Part shown: positions 55,056 through 63,131 of the stretch, piece by piece | How positions within the stretch are numbered: the first letter of the stretch is position 1 | Layout of the letters: each line of letters begins with the position of its first letter | DNA from: Rhodospirillaceae bacterium LM-1 | Lineage (GTDB): Bacteria > Pseudomonadota > Alphaproteobacteria > Rhodospirillales > WMHbin7 | DNA: 64,000 bases | NCBI GenBank assembly: GCA_902725215.1 | Contig: CACUVI010000001.1 | Span: forward strand, 248,001 to 312,000 | Direction: 5' to 3' | The notes under the pieces: generated by a model | Told to the model about the DNA's origin: nothing | What the model saw: only the letters and a program-made list of their open reading frames with translations | Databases searched by the model: none | Translations under genes and position numbers: made by a program

Positions 55056-56750
55056 ATGCCGAATACGGCCATTCTCGCCCCGGATAACGCGCCTTCCACA
55101 ATCAGGCTTGGCCGCATGGCTTGGCCCGCCCTTGCCATTCTGCTCAGTCTGGCCACGGCGTTGCCTGTCCTGGTGGTTTCCAGCAATTTGTTTTTGTTTG
55201 AAGGCGATCTTTGGAGCCATCTGGCCGACACCGTCCTGACCGGCTATATCGTCAATTCCGTCCTCCTATTGCTGGGGGTCAGCCTGTGCGTCATCGTGGG
55301 TGGCGTCGGCACCGCTTGGCTGGTCACCATGTGCCGTTTTCCGGGCAGTCGATGGCTGGAATGGGCGCAACTGCTGCCCATGGCCATGCCCGCCTATGTC
55401 GTCGCCTATGCCTATACTTGGCTGTTCGATTATGCGGGTCCGGTTCAGACAGCCCTGCGCGCCGCTTTTGGCTGGACCTCGGCCCGTGATTACTGGTTCT
55501 TCGAGATGCGCTCTCTGGAGGGCGCCATCATCGTCATGTCGCTGGTCCTTTACCCCTATGTCTTCCTGCTGGCCCGGGCGGCCTTTCTTGAACAGTCGGT
55601 CTGCGTTTTGGAAGCCAGCCGCACCCTGGGCCAAAGCCCCTGGCGCGCCTTCTTTCGGGTAGCCCTACCCCTAGCCCGCCCCGCCATCGCTGCCGGAACC
55701 GCGCTGGCGCTGATGGAAACGCTGAACGATTTCGGCACCGTCCATTATTTCGCCGTCGATACATTCACCACCGGCATCTATCGCACTTGGCTGGGCATGG
55801 GCCAGCCGCAGGCGGCGGGACAGTTGGGCGCCCTTCTAATGCTGTTCATCGTGGCCCTGTTGTTGCTCGAGCGTTTTTCCAGGGGCTAGGCGCGTCATCA
55901 CCACACAACGGGGCGCTACCGCAACCTGCCCCGGGTCGAACTGGCCCCCTTGCCTGCTTTTCTAGCCCTGGCTTTCTGCGGTTTTGCGGTCCTGCTGGGC
56001 TTTTTACTGCCGGGCGGCGTGTTGTTGGCCATGGCCTACGAGACATATGGGTTTGAAATACCACTCGATTTCCTTGAATTAGCGGGCAATAGCACGGTTC
56101 TGGCCGCCCTAACCGGGGGGCTGGCTGTGCTGTTGGCGATTATCCTGGGCTATGCCCAGCGGCTGCACCCGACCCGTCTGGTCAAATCCTGCGTCCGCTT
56201 GTCGGCCCTGGGCTATGCTGTTCCCGGGTCGGTGATCGCGGTCGGCACGCTGGTGCCCCTCACCTTCCTGGACAAGACGCTGGCCGCCTTCCTGGACGAG
56301 CGGTTCGGAATCGTGCTTTCCGGCCTGTTGATCACGGGCAGCATCGCCGCCCTGATCTATGCCTATTGCGTCCGTTTCCTGGCGATTTCTGTGCAGACGG
56401 TCGAAGCCAGCCTGTCTAAAGTCACGCCTTCGATCGAGGCGGCGGCCAGCACCCTGGGGCTTGGCGCGCTGAAACGTCTGGTCCGGGTGCATATGCCGAT
56501 GATCCGAGGCAGTCTGTTGACCGCCGCCCTGTTGGTTTTCGTCGATGTCATGAAGGAACTGCCCGCCACCATGATTATGCGTCCCTTCAATTTCGATACG
56601 CTTGCCACCCGCGTATTCACGCTGGCTTCGGACGAGCGGCTGGCCGAGGCGTCGCTCCCTGCCCTGGTCATCGTGGCTGCCGGTCTCATTCCCGTGATCC
56701 TGCTGTCCAGGGCCATCGCCACTTCAAGACCGGGCGGAGAAAGCGCATGA
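55056..56750 (+). pseudogene. fbpB: Ferric iron ABC transporter permease (FbpB-type), interrupted by an in-frame TAG
   Basis: Permeases of this family have about 550 residues in two homologous halves. The first half here is 55056-55886 (277 residues; YIVNSVLLLLGVSLCVIVGG, PMAMPAYVVAYAYTWLF, ETLNDFGTVHYFAVDTFTTG). It stops at TAG 55887-55889. The second half continues in the same frame: after the stop, ARHHHTTGRYRNLPR and then the second permease domain (about 55950-56750; LSALGYAVPGSVIAVGTLVP, FVDVMKELPATMIMRPFNFD). The linker around the stop (ERFSRG-stop-ARHHHT) matches the usual ERxSRGQARxH linker, so TAG replaces an expected Gln codon (CAG). Either the gene is inactivated, the stop is read through, or there is a sequence error. 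The end overlaps fbpC by 4 bases. Confidence 0.85.
55887..55889 (+). other. In-frame amber codon in fbpB
   Basis: TAG lies between GGC and GCG at a place where related permeases carry Gln. A single C-to-T change would make it. The downstream half has no ribosome binding site near its first start codon (TTG 55950), so without readthrough it is unlikely to be made. Confidence 0.85.
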
Positions 56751-57808
56751 CCCAGAATCAAGGGCTGGTTCTTGAAAACGTGGTTTTGGGCTATGGCGGC
56801 GGCCATGTCGCGGTCGATAAAGTCTCGCTTGAGGTTCGACCGGGCGAATTGGTGTGCTTATTGGGTCCTTCTGGCTGCGGTAAAACCTCGACCCTGCGCA
56901 TCGCTGCGGGCCTTGAGCGGGTCAGCGCCGGAACGGTGCATCTGAATGGACGTCTGGTTTCCGGCCTGGGCACGCATCTGCCGCCCGAAGAGCGCCATGT
57001 CGGCTTTCTGTTTCAGGACTATGCCCTGTTTCCGCATCTGAATGTTCTGGGGAATGTTGCTTTCGGGTTGGATCGGCTTTCCGGACCCGAGAAGCGCAGG
57101 CAGGCGCTTGAAAGACTGTCGCAAGTCGGCATGGAATCCTACGCCGACGCCTGGCCGCATCAGCTTTCCGGCGGTCAGCAGCAGCGCGTCGCCCTGGCCC
57201 GCGCCCTCGCCCCCAATCCCAGCCTGATGCTGCTGGACGAGCCGTTTTCCGGCCTGGACAAGCGGCTGCGCGATCAGGTGCGCGACGAAACCCTGCATGT
57301 GTTGAAATCCAGCCATGTTTCGACCCTGATGGTGACCCACGATCCCGAGGAAGCCATGTTCATGGCCGACCGCATCGCCGTGATGCGAGGCGGGCGGATC
57401 GTGCAGATGGACACGCCCGAGCGCCTTTATTCCTCACCCGCCGATCCCTTCGTGGCGTCCTTCTTTGGCGAGGTTAATTCTCTTTTCTCTCAGGTGATTG
57501 ACGGGAATGTTCAAACCTGTTTGGGACCCTTCCCAGCCCCCGGTTTTCTGAACGGGGCCAAAGTGGAAATGCTGATCCGGCCCGAAGGCGTTCACTTGCG
57601 CGAAGATCCAATGGGCCATGCGCAGGTGCTGGCCTCGCGTTTATTGGGCCGCACCAGCTTGATTCATTTGAAGGTGGAACGGCCAGACTGTTTGCCCGTT
57701 CATCTTCATGCGCGCCTTGCCAGCCGCGCCCTGCCCCCCGAGGGGCTTCGGGTTGCCCTGGAAATCGATAGAAGCCAGGTGTTCGTTTTTCCTATTTCCG
57801 GCGAATAG
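56747..57808 (+). CDS. fbpC: Ferric iron ABC transporter ATP-binding protein (FbpC-type)
   Basis: The 353-residue ATPase energises iron import. Walker A is GPSGCGKTS (40-48), the signature is LSGGQQQRVALARAL, Walker B is LMLLDEPFSGLD and the switch His is in VTHDPEEAMFMAD. A C-terminal TOBE-like domain (about 270-350; EMLIRPEGVHLRED) is present. The start overlaps the end of the permease gene. Confidence 0.93.
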   Translation: MTQNQGLVLENVVLGYGGGHVAVDKVSLEVRPGELVCLLGPSGCGKTSTLRIAAGLERVSAGTVHLNGRLVSGLGTHLPPEERHVGFLFQDYALFPHLNVLGNVAFGLDRLSGPEKRRQALERLSQVGMESYADAWPHQLSGGQQQRVALARALAPNPSLMLLDEPFSGLDKRLRDQVRDETLHVLKSSHVSTLMVTHDPEEAMFMADRIAVMRGGRIVQMDTPERLYSSPADPFVASFFGEVNSLFSQVIDGNVQTCLGPFPAPGFLNGAKVEMLIRPEGVHLREDPMGHAQVLASRLLGRTSLIHLKVERPDCLPVHLHARLASRALPPEGLRVALEIDRSQVFVFPISGE

Positions 57809-57857
57809 CCCCCCCTGCTCTTGCTTTGCGAGATTGGCCCTTGACAGATTTTGTCGA

Positions 57858-57878
57858 TGCGAATAACTCTCAATAGCA
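57858..57878. promoter_or_regulatory. Candidate Fur-type iron box upstream of fbpA
   Basis: TGCGAATAACTCTCAATAGCA has the TGC...GCA ends and A/T-rich half-sites of alphaproteobacterial Fur boxes. It lies 36 bases upstream of the fbpA start. With the similar site before fbpB it suggests iron-repressed expression of the locus. Confidence 0.55.
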
Positions 57879-57913
57879 AACAAAACCCCTTTCTCGATTA
57901 GGATGCTTCGCCG

Positions 57914-58942
57914 ATGACATTCTCGCTTAAAAAGCCGCTGCTGACCTTCGCTGCCCTTGCCCTTCTGTTAGGCACTGCTGAAGTCAGCGCCGCCGAGGTC
58001 AATCTATACTCGGCCCGCAAGGATCATCTGCTGAAGCCCGTGCTGGACGAGTTCACGAAGAAGACCGGGGTTAAGGTCAATTTGCTGTCGGCGGCCGAGG
58101 ACCAATTGCTTGAGCGCTTGAAGAGCGAGGGGGCCAACAGCCCTGCCGATCTGTTCATCACCACCGATGTCGCCCATCTGCACAAGGCCAGGGTGGCGGG
58201 CGTCTTGCAGCCTACGAAATCGGCGGTGCTGGATAAGAACATCCCCGCCCAATACCGCGATCCGCAAGGCTATTGGTATGGCCTGTCGGCCCGCGCCCGC
58301 GTGATTTTCTACGCCAAGGACCGCGTGAAGCCGGAAGAGCTATCGACTTATGAAAATCTGGCCGATCCGAAATGGAAAGGGCGGATTTGCGTGCGCAGTT
58401 CTTCTTCGGCTTACAACCAGTCTTTGCTGGGCGGTTTGATCGCCGTTCTGGGGCCGGACAAGGCCGAAAGCTGGGCCAAGGGCGTGGTCGCCAATATGGC
58501 GCGCAAGCCCCAGGGCGGAGATCGCGACCAGATTGCCGCCGTGGCGGCCGGTCAATGTGACTTGGCCATCGCCAACACCTACTATTATGGCGGCATGCAG
58601 ATTTCAGCCAAGGCCGACGAGCGTGAAACGGCGTCGAAGGTTGGTCTGTACTTTCCCAATCAGAAGGATCGCGGCGCCCACATGAATGTGGCGGGCGGCG
58701 GCGTCACCGCTTCGGCCAAGAACAAGGCGCAAGCCGTGCAACTGCTTGAATTCCTGTCCGGACCCGAGGCGCAGAAAACCTTCGCCGAAGCCAATAACGA
58801 GTTCCCGGTGCTGGCATCGGCCAAGCTGGCGCCCAATGTGGCGGCCTGGGGCAGCTTCAAGGGCGAGACCCTTAACGTTGCCATGCTAGGCGAGAATTCG
58901 GCCCTGGCGGTGCGCATCTTCGACCGCGCCGGATGGCGCTGA
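57914..58942 (+). CDS. fbpA: Ferric iron-binding periplasmic protein (FbpA-type)
   Basis: The 342-residue protein has a signal peptide (FAALALLLGTAEVSAA) cut near residue 27. The mature N-terminus EVNLYSARKDHLLKPVLDEF and the tyrosine cluster NTYYYGGMQ, which coordinates Fe(III), fit the FbpA/FutA family. It captures iron for the FbpBC transporter. The gene lies 105 bases after fbpC with its own candidate Fur site. Confidence 0.93.
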   Translation: MTFSLKKPLLTFAALALLLGTAEVSAAEVNLYSARKDHLLKPVLDEFTKKTGVKVNLLSAAEDQLLERLKSEGANSPADLFITTDVAHLHKARVAGVLQPTKSAVLDKNIPAQYRDPQGYWYGLSARARVIFYAKDRVKPEELSTYENLADPKWKGRICVRSSSSAYNQSLLGGLIAVLGPDKAESWAKGVVANMARKPQGGDRDQIAAVAAGQCDLAIANTYYYGGMQISAKADERETASKVGLYFPNQKDRGAHMNVAGGGVTASAKNKAQAVQLLEFLSGPEAQKTFAEANNEFPVLASAKLAPNVAAWGSFKGETLNVAMLGENSALAVRIFDRAGWR

Positions 58943-58982
58943 TTTAACTTGTGCGACGGATGAGGGTGGGTATGCTGCCGCC

Positions 58983-59750
58983 ATGAGCAGCCAGCCCCCC
59001 TCTTCCGACACGTCTCTTTCCCGCCTTTTGGCCGTCATGGCCCAATTACGCCATCCCAGCGAGGGCTGTCCCTGGGACCTTGAGCAAAGTTTCGCCACCA
59101 TCGTTCCGCATACGATCGAGGAAGCCTATGAGGTGGCTGAAGCCATCGAAACGGCGGACTGGGACGCGCTGAAGGACGAATTGGGCGATCTGCTGTTTCA
59201 GGTCGTCTTCTACGCCCAGTTGGGCCGCGAGCAAGGTCTGTTCGATTTCGACGCCATCGCCGACGCTATCGCCACGAAGATGGTGCGCAGGCATCCCAAC
59301 GTCTTCGCGGGCGCCAAGGAAGCCGATGCCGAGGCCCAGACCAGAGCCTGGGAAAGCCATAAGGAAAAGGAAAAGCCCCGGACCAGCACGCTGGATGGCG
59401 TGGCCGTCACCCTTCCCGCCTTGTCGCGAGCCGCCAAGCTGCAAAAGCGGGCCGCCCGCAAAGGGTTCGACTGGGCCGACCCCGCCCCCGTGATCGGCAA
59501 AATGCGCGAGGAACTGGCCGAGTTGGAAGCCGAGATGGACAAAGGCGGGCAAGGCCGCCGCTTCGAGGAAATGGGCGATTTGCTGTTCACCTGCGTCAAT
59601 CTGGCCCGCAAACTTCAGATTGATCCCGAATCGGCCCTTCGCTCGGCCAACCGTAAATTCGAGCGGCGCTTCAAATCGGTCGAGGCCAGCGGCGCAAAAT
59701 CGCCCGAAGCCATGGAAGCCGCCTGGGAAGCCGCGAAGTCGGCTGAATAG
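58983..59750 (+). CDS. mazG: Nucleoside triphosphate pyrophosphohydrolase MazG
   Basis: The 255-residue enzyme has two MazG domains. The first shows CPWDLEQSFATIVPHTIEEAYEVAEAI and ELGDLLFQVVFYAQLGREQG; the second shows EELAELEAEM and EEMGDLLFTCVNLARKL. It hydrolyses NTPs to NMPs, removing damaged nucleotides and affecting ppGpp levels. The length matches the E. coli enzyme (263). It is followed by an MFS gene 5 bases downstream. Confidence 0.95.
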   Translation: MSSQPPSSDTSLSRLLAVMAQLRHPSEGCPWDLEQSFATIVPHTIEEAYEVAEAIETADWDALKDELGDLLFQVVFYAQLGREQGLFDFDAIADAIATKMVRRHPNVFAGAKEADAEAQTRAWESHKEKEKPRTSTLDGVAVTLPALSRAAKLQKRAARKGFDWADPAPVIGKMREELAELEAEMDKGGQGRRFEEMGDLLFTCVNLARKLQIDPESALRSANRKFERRFKSVEASGAKSPEAMEAAWEAAKSAE

Positions 59751-59755
59751 TCATC

Positions 59756-60943
59756 ATGCCCAACGCCAACTTGCGTCCTACCCAATGGCTGGCCGTTCTG
59801 ACCGTGCTTCTGGCTGGCGTCAGCATGGCCATGCATGTCGGCAAGGTGCCGCCCGCCGCCGCCCAGGTTTCAACGGATCTGGGGATGAGTTTGGTGGCCG
59901 TAGGGTGGCTTCTGTCCTTGTTCGCCCTTCTGGGCGCCGCCACGGGGTCTTTCGTCGGACGCCTCGTCGATCGGCTGGGACAGAAGCGCACCTTGCTGTT
60001 CGGTCTAAGCTGCACGGTTCTGGGCAGTCTGGCGGGGGCCTTCGCCCAGGCCACGCCCCTATTGCTGGCTACCCGCGCGTTGGAAGGCATCGGCTTCGTC
60101 TCGGTGGTGGTGGCGGCCCCGGCCCTGATCTTTCGCGAATGCCAAGCCAAAGACCATCGGCTGGCCTTCGGCTTGTGGAGCACCTGGATGCCGGTGGGGG
60201 CGGCCTTCATGATGGCGCTTTCGCCGACCTTGCTGATGCTGTTCGGCTGGCGGGCCAATTGGCTGGTCGCCTCGGCCCTGACCTTGGCCGCCCTGGTTTT
60301 GTCATTATTGCTGATCAGCCCCGACGCCGCCTTGCAGGCGCAACGTCCCAGGGGGCGCTTGCGCGATTTAGTGAAATTGCCAACCCCTTGGATTTTGGCC
60401 GCCTGTTTTTGCTTTTACAGCATGTCCTTCCAAACCGTGTTCGGTTTTCTGCCTTCCTATCTGGTGCAGGAACAAGCGCTCGACCCCGCCCTGGCCGCCC
60501 GCCTGACCGCCCTGGCCCTGCTGCTCAACGTGGTCGGCAATCTGTCGGCAGGTCCCCTGATCCGCCTGGGAATGGCCCGCTGGCAGGTGATCTTCATGGC
60601 GGCTCTGGCCATGGGCCTGTGCGCCTGGGGCATCTTTGCCGACGAACTGCCGCTGGCGGCGCGCTACGGCCTATGTCTGCTGTTCTCCGCCATGGGCGGC
60701 CTGATCCCAGCCGCCATCTTCATCGCCGCCCCCGCCTTCGCCCCCACGCCCGCCCATGTCGGAACCATCGGCGGCATGATCGTGCAGGGCCTCAGCATTG
60801 GGCAATTGGCAGGCCCACCCACTCTGGCCTTTCTGGTCCACCGGGTGGGATCGTGGGGGGCCGCCCCCTATTTCATCTCGACGCTGGCCTTGATCTGCCT
60901 TTTGCTGGCCCTGGCCCTCAAACGTCAGGAAAGGCTGCGCTGA
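59756..60943 (+). CDS. MFS transporter (CynX/NimT-like)
   Basis: The 395-residue protein has about twelve helices. The loop 2-3 motif is GRLVDRLGQKRTLLFGLSC. A sequence such as ATRALEGIGFVSVVVAAPALI and the absence of a long central loop fit small MFS carriers. The substrate is unknown. It lies in one run of plus-strand genes from mazG onward and may be cotranscribed. Confidence 0.88.
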   Translation: MPNANLRPTQWLAVLTVLLAGVSMAMHVGKVPPAAAQVSTDLGMSLVAVGWLLSLFALLGAATGSFVGRLVDRLGQKRTLLFGLSCTVLGSLAGAFAQATPLLLATRALEGIGFVSVVVAAPALIFRECQAKDHRLAFGLWSTWMPVGAAFMMALSPTLLMLFGWRANWLVASALTLAALVLSLLLISPDAALQAQRPRGRLRDLVKLPTPWILAACFCFYSMSFQTVFGFLPSYLVQEQALDPALAARLTALALLLNVVGNLSAGPLIRLGMARWQVIFMAALAMGLCAWGIFADELPLAARYGLCLLFSAMGGLIPAAIFIAAPAFAPTPAHVGTIGGMIVQGLSIGQLAGPPTLAFLVHRVGSWGAAPYFISTLALICLLLALALKRQERLR

Positions 60944-60969
60944 ACGGCAGCCTGTGCTAGTCTTCGCCC

Positions 60970-61575
60970 ATGCGCGCACCCATCCTTCGCTTTCTCGTCT
61001 TGGCCCTTCTCGTTCCCATGCTGGGGTCTTGCTGGCTGCCCAGCCAGTTCGAGGCGATCATCCAGATCATGAAGGACGGGTCGTTCGCCGTGCAATACAA
61101 GGGCACGATGGATTACGCCCCCCTGGTCTACGACATCAAGACCAAGAACCTGCCCATCGAGGAACAGACCAAGAAGACGGCCATTCTGGAGCGCGACCTG
61201 CGCCGAGACAGCGGCTTTCAGGAAGTGGCGACCATGGGCAATGGCCGCTTTCGCGTGCGCTACCGCCACGACGACAAGATCAGCGGCACCTTCATCTACA
61301 CATTCGTGCGCAGAAACGCCGCCATCATGAAGGTGCTGGTGGGCAAGGATGGCCGCGCCTCGATCTGGTTCGACACGCTAAGCCCTGAAGACGCCAAGCG
61401 CGCCACCGGCATTGGCATGAGCATCAACGGCACGGTCAAAATGATCAGCGATCTGCCCATGCTGGAAAGCAACGCGCAAAAGACCGAGCAGCAGGGAACG
61501 GCCAAGGTCTATATCTGGCAGATCACGCGCTATGACCAGTCGCCCGCCCCTAAAATGATTTTCAAAATGTATTGA
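60970..61575 (+). CDS. Putative lipoprotein of unknown function
   Basis: The 201-residue protein starts MRAPILRFLVLALLVPMLGSC, a lipoprotein signal with a plausible lipobox (MLGSC). The mature part is a mixed alpha/beta domain (FEAIIQIMKDGSFAVQYKGT, SGTFIYTFVRRN) rich in charged residues. I recognise no family. The last 4 bases overlap a TTG reading of the next gene, whose ATG is at 61587. Confidence 0.7.
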   Translation: MRAPILRFLVLALLVPMLGSCWLPSQFEAIIQIMKDGSFAVQYKGTMDYAPLVYDIKTKNLPIEEQTKKTAILERDLRRDSGFQEVATMGNGRFRVRYRHDDKISGTFIYTFVRRNAAIMKVLVGKDGRASIWFDTLSPEDAKRATGIGMSINGTVKMISDLPMLESNAQKTEQQGTAKVYIWQITRYDQSPAPKMIFKMY

Positions 61576-61586
61576 CGAGGTGCGAG

Positions 61587-62351
61587 ATGATCGATTGTTC
61601 CAGCGAAACCGTGGTCGTGACGGGGGCTTCGTCGGGTTTCGGCGAAGCGATCGCCAGACGCTACGCCAAGCATGGCGCCAAGCTGATTTTGGCGGCAAGA
61701 CGCATGGATCGGCTTGAAAAGCTGAAGGGCGAGTTGGGGGTTCCGTCGCATCTGGTCGAACTGGATGTCAGAAACCGCGACGCCGTCGAGAAGGCCTTTG
61801 GCCGCCTGCCCGCCGACTTCGCCAATGTGACCATCCTGGTCAACAATGCCGGACTGGCCCTGGGGCTTGAACCCGCCCACAAGGTCAATCTGGACGACTG
61901 GCAGACCATGATCGACACCAACGTCACCGGCTTGGTCACTGTCACGCGCACCTTGCTGCCCGGCATGGTCGAGCGCGACAAGGGCCATATCGTCAATATC
62001 GGCTCGGTGGCGGGCAACTACCCTTATCCGGGCGGCAATGTCTATGGCGGCACCAAGGCCTTTGTGAAGCAATTCTCGCTGGCTCTGCGCTCGGATTTAT
62101 TGGGGGCCAATGTCCGCGTCACCAATATCGAACCCGGCATGGCCGACACGGAATTCTCGCTGACGCGCTTCAAGGGCAACAAGGCCGAGGCCGACAAAGT
62201 CTATCAAGGCGTTGAGGCGCTGACCGCCGACGACATCGCCGAGACCGTTTTCTGGTCCACCGCCCTGCCCGCCCACGTCAATATCAACCGCATCGAAGTG
62301 ATGCCGACCCAGCAGGCCTTCGCAGGATTCAAGGTGGAACGGCGGAGTTGA
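61587..62351 (+). CDS. Short-chain dehydrogenase, YdfG-like
   Basis: The enzyme has 254 residues from the ATG at 61587. The cofactor loop is VVTGASSGFGEAIARRYAKHG, the structural motif is LVNNAGLALGLEPA, and the catalytic set is a Ser in IGSVAGNYPYPGGN with Tyr and Lys in VYGGTKAFVKQFS. The YPYPGGNVYGGTKAFV segment is typical of NADP-dependent 3-hydroxy acid dehydrogenases (serine or 3-hydroxypropionate type). The exact substrate is uncertain. Confidence 0.9.
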   Translation: MIDCSSETVVVTGASSGFGEAIARRYAKHGAKLILAARRMDRLEKLKGELGVPSHLVELDVRNRDAVEKAFGRLPADFANVTILVNNAGLALGLEPAHKVNLDDWQTMIDTNVTGLVTVTRTLLPGMVERDKGHIVNIGSVAGNYPYPGGNVYGGTKAFVKQFSLALRSDLLGANVRVTNIEPGMADTEFSLTRFKGNKAEADKVYQGVEALTADDIAETVFWSTALPAHVNINRIEVMPTQQAFAGFKVERRS

Positions 62352-62357
62352 TCTCGT

Positions 62358-63131
62358 TCAATCAACTAGGCTGCGGATGGTTTGCCAGCTTTCCTCGTCG
62401 CTGGCGGCGATGAATACGCCCTCCATCGGCAAGGGCGCATAGGCGCGGCCATCGGTCAGTTGCGAGAATCCCCCGGCCTCGGCATGGATCAGCACGCCCG
62501 CCGCATGGTCCCAGGGCATCAGGCGGGTGAACAAAACGAAATGGCTAAGGCCGGTCAGCGTGCCCAGATAATCGAAAGCGGCGCAGCCCGTGCAACGGCG
62601 CTTCTTTACCGCTTCGGCCAGGCGCGCCAACGTGCGTTTGGAATAGAAGGCCCCGGTCATGTCTTGAATCGGGCATGGGGGCGGAACCGTCAATCTTTGC
62701 CCTTCCAGCCAAGCCCCCTTGCCCTTCAAGGCCATGGCGGTGCGCCGCCCCAGCGGATCGTGAATCCATCCCGCCAAGGTCTCGCCGCCCTTCGCCAAGG
62801 CCACCATGACCCCGAAGGACGGATTGCCATCGGTGAAATTGGCCGTGCCGTCCACCGGATCGACGATCCAGACCGCATCCTTGCCCGCCAGTCGCTCAAG
62901 CACGCTTTTGTCGGCGGCGACGCTTTCTTCTCCCACCACGCAAGAGCCGGGCAACAGCGCGGTCAATTCCTCCGTCAGTCGCTTTTCGGCTTCTTCGTCG
63001 GCGATGGTCACGAAATCGCGGGCCGAACTTTTGGTGCGCACCTCGCCCGCCTTCAGATTGCGAAAGCGCGGCAGAATGATGTCCTGCGCCACATCGCGGA
63101 TCAGCCGGTCCACATGCGCTAGATCAATCAT
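62358..63131 (-). CDS. Inositol monophosphatase-family phosphatase
   Basis: The protein has 257 residues from the ATG at 63131. The metal-binding motifs are VVGEESV, WIVDPVDGTANFTDGNPSFGVMVAL and, near the end, MPWDHAAGVLIHAEAGG. Substrates of the family include inositol phosphates, fructose 1,6-bisphosphate, histidinol phosphate and PAP. The start overlaps the hflX stop by 8 bases, so the two are coupled. It converges with the SDR gene. Confidence 0.92.
   Translation of the reverse strand: MIDLAHVDRLIRDVAQDIILPRFRNLKAGEVRTKSSARDFVTIADEEAEKRLTEELTALLPGSCVVGEESVAADKSVLERLAGKDAVWIVDPVDGTANFTDGNPSFGVMVALAKGGETLAGWIHDPLGRRTAMALKGKGAWLEGQRLTVPPPCPIQDMTGAFYSKRTLARLAEAVKKRRCTGCAAFDYLGTLTGLSHFVLFTRLMPWDHAAGVLIHAEAGGFSQLTDGRAYAPLPMEGVFIAASDEESWQTIRSLVD

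Noticed and set aside
54867-55220. 117-codon minus-strand frame upstream of and overlapping fbpB
   Set aside because: There is no ribosome binding site or protein-like pattern, and it overlaps the start of a clear permease gene.
55860-55960. Frameshift as the cause of the split fbpB
   Set aside because: Reading codon by codon, both halves are in the same frame and only TAG 55887-55889 separates them, so it is a nonsense codon.
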